DNA from: Cryptomeria japonica
Taxonomy: Eukaryota; Streptophyta; Pinopsida; Cupressales; Cupressaceae
DNA length: 58,000 nt
Assembly: GCF_030272615.1 (NCBI RefSeq)
Contig: NC_081414.1
Span: 915,257,648 to 915,315,647, forward strand
Reading direction: 5' to 3'
Shown: piece after piece, positions 47,575 to 55,782 of the stretch
Layout: each line of letters opens with the position of its first letter
How positions within the stretch are numbered: the first letter of the stretch is position 1
The notes under the pieces: model-generated
What the model was told of the DNA's origin: nothing
What the model saw: the letters and a program-made list of their open reading frames with translations, nothing else
The model's database searches: none
Made by a program: the position numbers and the translations under genes

Positions 47575-48557
47575 TGTTGGCATATTGGTATAACTGATAG
47601 AGATGATGATGTATCGGTAAAGGAATGTTGGTGATGATATGTTGATGGAATATTGGTGATTATATAGTTATGATATGATACTTTATGATCAGTTATTTGT
47701 GTTGTTATTGATGTCAACCATGTTTGTTTATGTTTGGTAGATCATCTAAGTTATCTAAGCCTAACTAGTAATAGAATATTTACTAAGTTGATAATGAACC
47801 AGTAAGAAGGAACATAGAAGGAGATGGTTGCGGTAGAGATTCGTGTTGAGTTAGACATTGCGGTTTGGAATGTATGCTTAGGACAATGTAATGAGTCCAT
47901 AAGGGGAATTGCATCATGTTTGGAGATTCGGAGGTCATGTTTGTAATTGACTGTTGTTGCTCACACCACATGACTGGTGATAAGTACAATTTTATCTCTC
48001 TTGAAGAATTTGATGATAGTGTAGTAAGAATTGGGAACAATTCACCTTGTATGGTAAGAGGAAAAGGTTCTATTTCTTTGAATGGTAAAAGTAAAGTTGA
48101 TGATGTATACTGGGTTGAAGGTTTGAAACATAACTTGTTGAGTGTTGGTCAGTTGAATGATAAAGGTTATCATCTTGAGCTTGAAAATGGAGTGTGCAGG
48201 ATCTTAGGATGCAAAGGGGAACTAATTGCTACTAGTAAACAAACTAAAGGTAACTTATTCTATCTAAATGCTAGTGGAAACAATTGTTTGGTTGCTAAGG
48301 TTGAAGATAGTTGGTTATGGCATAGAAGGTTTTCTCATGTGAACTTTGATAATGTGGTTAAGGTCATCAAGTTAAATTTGGTGAGAGGTATTCCATAGCT
48401 TGTTAAACCAGACAAAGTGACATGTAAAAAATGTCAGTTGGCTAAGATGACTACATCTTTTTTTAAGAGCAAATCTTTTTCTTTTGAGCATATTCTAGAT
48501 TGGGTACACACTAACTTATGTGGTCCTATGAGGACTAGAAGTTTTTATGGTGACAAG
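47575..48557 (+). mobile_element. R7: rearranged copia fragment inserted in R5b
   Basis: Starts with a copia LTR terminus TGTTGGCATATTGG at 47575. The LTR-like sequence runs to about 47914 and is joined directly to protease sequence with no gag between. It ends where the R8 LTR begins (48558). The protease and integrase region is of the R4 lineage. Confidence 0.72.
47916..48557 (+). pseudogene. R7 protease and integrase start
   Basis: Open from 47916 to 48398 (160 residues). The protease motif is VIDCCCSHHMTGDKYNF, where D-C-C replaces the usual D-S-G. It continues SLNGKSKVDDVYWVEGLKHNLLSVGQLNDKG, then integrase finger residues in DSWLWHRRFSHVNF. After TAG at 48396-48398 the same frame goes on with CKKCQLAKM and HILDWVHTNLCGP until R8 interrupts. 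It is clearly similar to R4 residues at 36220-36830 but less damaged here. Confidence 0.82.
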
Positions 48558-49997
48558 TGATGCCCTCCTAAATGGTACAAGGTTAGTCTAAGATCAAAGA
48601 ACACAAAAACACACAAAACATTAGTGTTAATCAATCGAAAACTAATCTAAAAAGGCATACCAAAAGAGAGACTACAAGCATGCAAGCATATTTAACTATC
48701 AAAGTAAACATGATGACGCATCTCCAAATACCTCCTAACATACTCCTAGTTCCTTCTCCCTTGTTCCTCTCCTCTCCAAGTTCTAAAATAGTGTAGCTCT
48801 CAGCAGCTTTTTGCACTATGGATGCTTATGGAGGATTGAGATTTGTAGTATAGCTCCAAATATGAAATGAAAAGCTATTTTTATGCTAAAATGATGTATT
48901 TTAACCAAAAAGACAAGATTTAGTTATGCTATGCTAAATGCTCTCTAAAAATGTCTATAGTCTAAATGCTTACAAGTTTTCAGGATCTGGATTATGAAGG
49001 AATGGGCTCTATTTATAGGAAAAATGGAGCAATGGATGGCCAGGATTGAATGGTTTAATCAAGGGTCAAGCTTGAAAGTTGGAAATCCATGTACACAATT
49101 GACACCAATGAAATGGTGACAAATGTCAACATAGGGTTGGGTTGAAAGAAGAGGTTGGAGGCATTAAAAGCCTGAGAAGACCTCATGGTTATCTAAAGGC
49201 TAAGAGTCAAGTCTAAATTAGGATTACCCACTGGATTAGGAGTTAATCCAAGGATAAACCTTTGTGCAAATGATTAAGGGATAATCATGGTCAAAGCATT
49301 AAAGGCTTGATGAGACCCTTGGGTTGGGTAGAGGTTGAGTCAAAACAAATGTTTTAACCATGTGGAAGGGTTTGGGTTAACCATTAATGGTTTTTGGAGA
49401 CTTTGGGGATTAAGTGGTTGAAAGTTGGAAGCCTTCAATGGTTATCAAAGACTTTGAGGAATTAAGTGGTTGAAGGTTGAAAGCCTTTAATGGTTATCAA
49501 AGACTTTTAGGCTTTGAGAAGTGACTCCATTTTGCTTAGGAATGTGACAATATTTAGTGGATGGATTAGGCTAATTAGGAAGGGGTTAGAAGAATCTAGA
49601 AGGGGATTAGATTTTTGCAAGTGGATTTGGTGGGTGAGGGAAAATAGGATTTTATTTAAAATAAAAATTCATTTATTTCAATAAATGTGTGCAAGTTGCA
49701 TTTGTAGGAAAATGCAAGTGGGGTGGGGATAATGATTTAAATAAATGTTTGATTTAATTTATTTAAAAGAGGAAAAGAGATTTTTAATTAAATAAATTGA
49801 TTTTATTTATTTAATTGATTGGAATTTGATTTTAACAAATTAATTAAAATAAATTGAATAATTTATTTAATTAATAGAAGAATGTTTGGGGATGAATTAA
49901 TTAAATATTAATTTAATTAACTGATGGCTAGTGGATTTTTAATCAAATAAATACGAAATATTCATTTAATTAAAATGGACAGATTTATGTGACTACA
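48558..49997 (-). repeat. R8 3' LTR (1440 bp)
   Basis: Starts TGATGCCCTCC and ends GTGACTACA on the plus strand. On the minus strand it begins TGTAGTCACATAAATC, resembling the R3 LTR start TGTAGACACC. The right part (49660-49975) has TTAATTAAATAAAT palindromes like R3. The middle has GGTTATCAAAGACTTT-like direct repeats at about 49435-49515. Only one LTR of R8 is in the window. Confidence 0.75.
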
Positions 49998-50013
49998 TTT
50001 GCCCCTCTTTGAG
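49998..50013 (-). other. R8 polypurine tract
   Basis: On the minus strand this is CTCAAAGAGGGGCAAA, ending at the LTR. Confidence 0.8.
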
Positions 50014-50306
50014 ACAGTGCAGTTTATCGCATCGTTTCAAAGAAAGAAAAATTGGTGTGAAGAAATGCCCCATAAAATGTAAATTTAATGGGTGGTATGC
50101 CCCCTCGAGAGATGGGCCGAAATTTTTTGAAAAATCGGGCGATCTCTCGAAAAAGAATGAAAATTGGCAGGGTGATAGAAGAGAAGAAGTTAGGTATACT
50201 AGGGAAAAATAGAAGAAATCGGGGGAAACATGGAGAAATGGGGGGCTCGGAAAGTTCACGGGGACCACGGCGATGAGCGGGGCAAAGTTACGGTGACGGC
50301 GGGGGG

Positions 50307-50313
50307 TATAAAT
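50307..50313 (+). promoter_or_regulatory. TATA-like box upstream of the mobile domain gene
   Basis: TATAAAT follows a GGGGGG run on the plus strand, about 750 bases before the first plant mobile domain residues and in their direction. Suggestive only. Confidence 0.35.
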
Positions 50314-50564
50314 GGGGTGAAAGGGGTGAAAATAGGATCATTTGTGAGCGCGACCAGTTGAAAATGAGAGCTCTGACAGTGACATTTGGAGGAGCAAGGA
50401 GGAGCTACGATGCCAATTCTGATCACCGAGCACAGATTCGAGTGAGTCCGCCGGTTCCAGTGCCCAGCCGACTACGGACCAGCGGTACGCAAATTCGAAA
50501 ATTGACTTTTTAGGCATTTTTGATAGGTTTTTAGCTGAGTCCAAGTCAAGTCAGAGCAAGAGCG

Positions 50565-50880
50565 CTGGAACTATGGTTTTAGCGCTTTTGCTCCATGAAT
50601 TAGCACTATTGTGCCGCAATAGTGCTATTGTGGTTTGGTTTGAGCGCTTTTGTATTCATTAGCATTAATGTAGGCAAGTTTTAGCGCTATAGATGAAGTA
50701 GCGCTATGGTAGGGTTAATTGAGTGCTATTGATGTGTAATAGCGCTATGGTATAGCGGGTTTAGCGCTTTTGCTGTTGTAGCGCTTTTGTATAGCTTTTT
50801 GAGCGCTTTTGATAGGGTTGTAGTGCTATTGTGGAAAACTAGCGCTTTTGTAGATAAAATAGCACTTTTGCCTTTGATAA
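50565..50880. repeat. Degenerate repeat with AGCGCTATTG / AGCGCTTTTG core
   Basis: More than a dozen variants of TAGCGCT(A/T)TTG occur at irregular spacing, for example near 50579, 50618, 50643, 50681, 50700, 50742, 50761, 50779, 50801 and 50840. The core AGCGCT is itself palindromic. Confidence 0.8.
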
Positions 50881-51061
50881 TGAGATGCCCCAGTTTTGGA
50901 CAAAATAAATCTCCTGATGCGTAATGATTGATGGATGGCGAGGTGAAGTGGGAGTTGTTTTGAACCATAGCAGCCCAATGAGACTTAGGTCATTTGTTAG
51001 GATAAAGGCCTGTTGAAGTCTAGGTGGCCATGATTGCTTACCTGTTGAGACCCAAAGATAC

Positions 51062-52113
51062 TTGATCAAAGTATCTGATGATAGTCTAGGTTTAAACTTA
51101 AGAAAGTTTGATAACAAAACAACTGATGGTGATTTGATAAATGTCGATGTGCAGGAGGATTTGCGCGTGTTGCAGTTACGCGAGTGCCATCCTGCGACAC
51201 AGGGGTTGCGGGACCGGTTGACGCAGATAGAGATTGACTATATAGCAACGACTGGGTTGTACGAGGTGATGCACATGCCCGTGATTCGGATGAATCACGG
51301 CCTGATGACAGCCTTGGCAGAGCGATGGCATAGTGAGACGTGCACGTTTCATCTAGCGCAGGGAGAGATGACGGTGACTTTGGAGGATGTGTGGCGTATC
51401 CTTCGGATTCTGATTCGGGGGGAGCTGGTGACATATGATAGATCCTGGGGGACGGTGTCTTGTCAGAGGATATTTGATGAGGATGTATACATTGATGATG
51501 GCTCGATCGCATGGGAGGATATAGCGGCACTATATGAGCCCCTTCCAGCAGTGTTATTAGGGATCGTGGGAGGACTTCTGTGTCCAGATAGGCGGTCACA
51601 TGGATTGGCGGTGGGATGGGGATAGGTGATAGAGATGATGATGATTGAGGGGACCCGATTTTCCTGGGGCCATGCGTGTTAGCGCACATGTATCAGGAGC
51701 TACACGAGGTAGTGTACCGAGGGAGGGGTTCTCTTGCAGTGGGCATGACGCTACTACATGTGTGAGCATGGGAGCACCTACCAATGACTCGACCAGTGAG
51801 TCTCCGATTCTGAGCCGTGGACCAGCCATACATGTTTATGTACAGTGGCATGATGAGTCAGCCCCACTTGGGGAAGTTAGAGTGGTGGCAGCGAGCATTG
51901 GATGACCTAGATGTAGTGATATGGCGGCCATACTTGGAGTGTGAGCCATGGGAGGATGATGCAGAGGCACTACCTTATGTCTTTATGACCCGATTCCTCA
52001 TTGGGAGGACCTCTTATCATGTGGAGAGACAGGTGCCAGGACAGGTGATGAGGCAGTTTGGACGGCAGCAGGGACTACCTAGCGGATCAGGGGAGTATGC
52101 ACGAGTGATCTGA
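51062..52113 (+). pseudogene. Plant mobile domain (PMD) gene remnant
   Basis: The first open part (51062-51625, 187 residues) holds LRECHPATQGLRDRL, then LMTALAERWHSETCTFHLAQGEMTVTLEDVWRIL. That is the core of the plant mobile domain family (aminotransferase-like, PF10536), found in plant transposons and in MAIN-type nuclear proteins. After a frameshift near 51620 the homology continues as LAHMYQELHEVVYR, SLAVGMTLLHV, a TGA where Trp is expected, AWEHLPMTRPVSLRF, another TGA, then the open part 51817-52113 with LEWWQRALDDLDVVIWRPY. It ends at a TGA at about 52111-52113, with homologous sequence still running on (YAWGPVLPYDQALAEF). At least one frameshift and three stops make it dead. The start is unclear because the first exon may begin at a splice acceptor near 51154. 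It is antisense to R8. Confidence 0.75.
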
Positions 52114-52253
52114 GAGCGGTATGCATGGGGTCCAGTGCTACCATATGATCAGGCACTGGCAGAGTTTCGAACACTGCAGGCGAGGCCATGGGACCTATTG
52201 GGCGGCGCACCCGATCCTACGGATATCAGACCCAGCTGAGCTGATCCCATCTT

Positions 52254-52451
52254 TTGAGGATGAGAGGGGACAAGGACGGAGAGCAGGAGGCTGAGGAGGA
52301 GTTGGAGGAGGAGGAGATGGAGGAGGAGGAGGTGGAGGTGGAGGAGGAGGAGGAGGAGGAGGTGGTGGAGGAGGTGGAGGAGGTTTGGGGATGCCGAGGC
52401 AGTGGAGAGGGAGAGGTGGACTACCTCTTCAGATATCACAGGGACCTTTGA
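52254..52451 (+). repeat. GAG/GGA purine repeat encoding poly-Glu
   Basis: Between about 52285 and 52390 the strand is nearly all G and A with GAG triplets. In one frame it encodes a Glu run. Low-complexity expansion within the PMD gene region. Confidence 0.7.
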
Positions 52452-53107
52452 TGCAAGGAGGAGTGCAGCTGAGTGGGAGGGGGATGGAGAGAGAGATCCT
52501 GATGGATACAGGTGCAGGGGAGGGTGGTGCAGGGGAGGGACCTACTGGAGGGGGTGAGACAGGTGCGGCAGCCATGGACATGGGGGAGGGAGCTACTGGG
52601 GATTTGTGGGATCATATGATAGGTTATTTGCAGACTCGGGTAGAGAGATTAGAGGAGGAGGTAGCAGCTAGGGATGTGCAGCTATTTGCACGTGAGTCAG
52701 AGCTGACAGTGGTGCTATGGGAGAGAGATACTGCGGTGGAGAGATTGGCGGAGTTGCAGGAGAGAGTGCGGACTGGTGCACAGGGGCCTTCAAGGGAGAT
52801 TATGAGGGAGATGCGGCGAGCTCAGGCGGACATAGAGTACTGGCAGGGGTTATATGAGTAGGTGGTACCGATTAGCCAGCAAGCTCTCAGCTACTCACAG
52901 ATGCGGCAGACCAGATCCGAGCGATCACAGAGGATGCAGAGCAGTGGGGGTGTGATGGGTCCTCTATGGCAGGAGAGATCAGGGGATGCAGGAGGGAGTG
53001 GGGGTTCGATGAGGCCTCCACAGAGAGATGGATCAGGTGGTGCAGGTACCAGTGGTGGAGCAGGTAGGGGTGGGGGTGGTACAGCATCTGGCCAGAGCGG
53101 CATTTGA
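52385..53107 (+). pseudogene. Coiled-coil C-terminal part of the PMD gene
   Basis: Open to TAG at 52859-52861. It has a Gly-rich start, then LQTRVERLEEEVAARDVQLFARESELTVVLWERDTAVERLAELQERV, shown here only in part as VERLEEEVAARD and VERLAELQERV, a heptad pattern typical of a coiled coil. The frame continues after the stop into a Gln, Ser and Gly-rich tail ending with GGGGTASGQSGI* at 53107. In plants, PMD proteins with a C-terminal coiled coil are common (inference). It is in a different phase from 51817-52113, so shifts lie between. Confidence 0.6.
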
Positions 53108-54956
53108 GAGAGCATTTTTGCATATATGTATTGTATCATTGTCTATTTATGGACTGTATCTTGGATGGCTCTTGGTAGCCAATTTTGTAGACTTCATTGT
53201 ACTCTGATATATGAGATGATATATATGAGGAGATCCCATATTGTGATGATATGCATATGATTATGTATGGATGTTTATGCATGATGATGATTTATTGCTT
53301 AGATGTATATGTGTACATGTATGCATTTTGATGAGATGTTTCTTTTATGCATGTTTTTATGATGATTTATGAGGTTGGATACTGACATATGAATGCAGGT
53401 TTAGATGTATATGATTTGTTTTTGATTCTTGAGGTAATGCTTTATGTATGGAATGCCATGATGATGATGTATGCTTATGATGATTTATGAACAGGATTTT
53501 TGGTATTTCCTATTGCGATGTAATGATAAGATAATGTTAATGCAATGGTTAAATGAATGATTTTATGTATGAGTATGCATCTAGATGTTTTAAATGAATG
53601 TAATATGGATAAACAAAATGTAAAGTGCAAATGTTTATATGAAAATGTGTTTTAAATGATTGCATACGGATAAACAAAATGCAAAGGACAAATGTTTATA
53701 TGAGGATGTGTTTTAAATGATTGCATACGGATAAACAAAATGTAAAGGACAAATGTTTATATGATAATGTGTAGAATGAATGTATACGGATAAAATGGAT
53801 ATATTAGATGGTATGAACCAATGTTGTGTAAACAAATTCGTGTTATGATTCTAAATGCTTTTAAATATGTTTGTAAGTACAAATGATAATGGGATGATAT
53901 GATAACTAATGGGTATAATAACTGCACCTTAATGTAATGATAATGAATGCAATGTGAATGAATTTTACAATGAGCATAAGAAGATACTTAGTAATAAATG
54001 AATGCATCTTTTAACGATAAAGAAATGAATGCAAATGATAAATGATGAAAATTTTAATAAAATGATAATGGATAATTTACACTGGATGAAATGCTTAGTA
54101 AATGATTTTAAAACAACCAAAGACAAGTTGATCCCATGAATGAATCGATTTATTTATGATTGATTGCAATGATGCAAATGATTTTAATGAAAACTAATGC
54201 CAAAAATGAACTATATGTAATTTTTTAAGTTTAAAAATGACATGAATGGACGTAATGCAAGATGCACCTAAATGTAATGATGATATGACCATGAAGAATG
54301 CAAGGTTTTTAAGACATTGCATGATGCATTGATGAGGTATCAGAGTACTCGGTCGTGATTGTATCCAAGACCAGCTTTTATTAGTCATTTTTTGCATGTA
54401 AATCCTACATATGAATGAATGAATGCATGAGTGATATGCAACGGAATGCAAGATATCAACAGATGAGGTGAAATGACGATCCATAGTGCTCTATTTTCAT
54501 CATTGAGCTTTAAAATGTTGGAAGAGAATACAAGCATCTTGACACAATGATTCAAGATGACCTGAGTATTTCTTTCATGGATTTTAATATAGCAAGTTAA
54601 TACAAATGACTTGATATAAGGGTCAAGTCGACCAGAGTATTGCTTGCGGAACAGACAAGGATTATCTCCTTTCGTGCATGACTTGGATCGTCCTCCTTGA
54701 TCTTAGGCTGATCAGATCCTGAGACAAGTACATACCGTACTAAGAAAATAAAACCTTTATCTAATTTGGAGGAAGAGGAATCAAAGGATGAGCATTGTAC
54801 CTGTAAACAAACAGTATATATACATAAAGAATAAAGAATAAGGATCCTTGGTAATGGTTCATGTCCATATGGTCGAGGTATATGCTGTAGTCAGCAAGCC
54901 GTAGTGATTTATGACTGCATTTGGGCATAAGATCACGTAGCTTAGTGAACTTCCAA
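53108..54956. other. AT-rich non-coding part of R8
   Basis: No gene. Simple-sequence character, rich in ATGAT and GAATGAATG, with many short ATGATGATG runs at 53220-53500. It includes 61-base tandem repeats at 53607-53790. The last 500 bases (54480-54956) look more complex but I recognise nothing in them. Confidence 0.6.
53607..53790. repeat. Tandem repeat, three units of about 61 bp
   Basis: GGATAAACAAAATG starts units at 53607, 53668 and 53729. A fourth partial start with GGATAAAATGG lies at 53788. Units share CAAATGTTTATATGA and AATGATTGCATACGG. Confidence 0.88.
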
Positions 54957-55739
54957 CGTAGACACTCTAGACACTCAAAATTGTCATGTCTAATTAAATA
55001 AATATTTTATTTATTTAATTATCTAAGCCTAATTCTTCTATTAATTAAATAAATTTTTATTTATTTAATTAATTCATTTATCCTCTTCTAGCCTTATTTC
55101 TCATTTAAATAAATACATTTATTTATTTAAATTATCCTTTTCCTAAATTAAATAAATATTTTATTTATTTAATTGTCCTATTTCTTCTATTAATTAAATA
55201 AATCTTTATTTATTTAATTAATTCATTATCTTTTTCTACACATGACACATGTCATTCATCTCTTAATTCATACACTACCTACCTCTTTCATTATTTTGGT
55301 ATTTCTTTTACCTACCCTCTAATCCTAGCCGACCTCTCTTTTTACACCTCTCAATCTTAACCCTCCATTTCTTATTGTGTCTTCTATTTAAGAAGATGCT
55401 TTCTTCATTGTCAAACCCTAATGACTGATTTTGGAGGACTTGGCTACACTACGATCCTACTTGCAACCACATTCCATTCTTTGTTGAGCTCTTGTGCATA
55501 TAAAAATCTGAGAGCAAATATATCAAGCAAGATCAATGGAGATAGGAAGAATGGAGATCAAAACCCTATTGGACATGTGATGGTATAATCTTTGTGATTT
55601 TGAGTTATTTGCATTGTCTTAAGTAATCTTCATATGTTATGGCGGATCTTTGTTCATTGTTAGGCTAGGGTTTAGTGGTTGAATTCATTTAGCCTCTCAA
55701 TATTGTTGTTATTATTGTTATCCATTTTCACCATAAACA
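54957..55739 (+). repeat. R3R 5' LTR (783 bp)
   Basis: Begins CGTAGACACTC (the expected TG is CG here) and ends ACCATAAACA. It is homologous to the reverse complement of 32561-33330. It contains five AT palindromes at 54991-55021, 55041-55073, 55103-55132, 55145-55174 and 55191-55222. Confidence 0.85.
54991..55222. repeat. Cluster of five AT-rich palindromes in the R3R LTR
   Basis: Each unit has the form TTAATTAAATAAAT, a short centre, then ATTTATTTAATTAA, with about 50-base spacing. They could form five consecutive stem-loops in DNA or RNA. The matching zone of R3L is about 33065-33310, and a related zone lies in R8 at about 49660-49975. Confidence 0.85.
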
Positions 55740-55742
55740 TTT

Positions 55743-55760
55743 TGGCACGTCCCGTGGGAC
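55743..55760 (+). other. R3R primer-site region
   Basis: TGGCACGTCCCGTGGGAC sits three bases after the LTR. It includes the inverted repeat GTCCCGTGGGAC. A hairpin follows immediately (CATGGAT at 55760-55766 with ATCCATG at 55776-55782). Confidence 0.6.
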
Positions 55761-55782
55761 ATGGATTTTTCTTAGATCCATG

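Larger units (their letters stand above)
50014..51061. other. R8 non-coding stretch between LTR and mobile domain gene
   Basis: No gene. It contains a GC-rich segment (50230-50300), a TATA-like box at 50307-50313, and a repeat-rich zone with AGCGCT cores (50565-50880). A possible splice acceptor (GATGTGCAG before GAGGATTTGCG) lies at about 51145-51154, suggesting that part of this stretch could be leader and intron of the plus-strand gene. Confidence 0.5.
48558..54956 (-). mobile_element. R8: LTR element with an antisense plant mobile domain gene, truncated by R3R
   Basis: Defined by the LTR at 48558-49997 and the adjacent polypurine tract, which set the strand as minus. The internal part extends right until R3R begins at 54957. 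No gag or pol is visible in this portion. The recognisable coding content is on the plus strand (51062-53107). The position, next to the 3' LTR and antisense, matches the extra antisense frames known in some plant Ty3/gypsy elements (family knowledge). Whether R8 mobilised a host gene or a transposase-derived domain cannot be told here. Confidence 0.6.

Noticed and set aside
51066-51689. 207-residue minus-strand frame opposite the mobile domain gene
   Set aside because: It is the shadow of the PMD frame, which has recognisable family residues on the plus strand.
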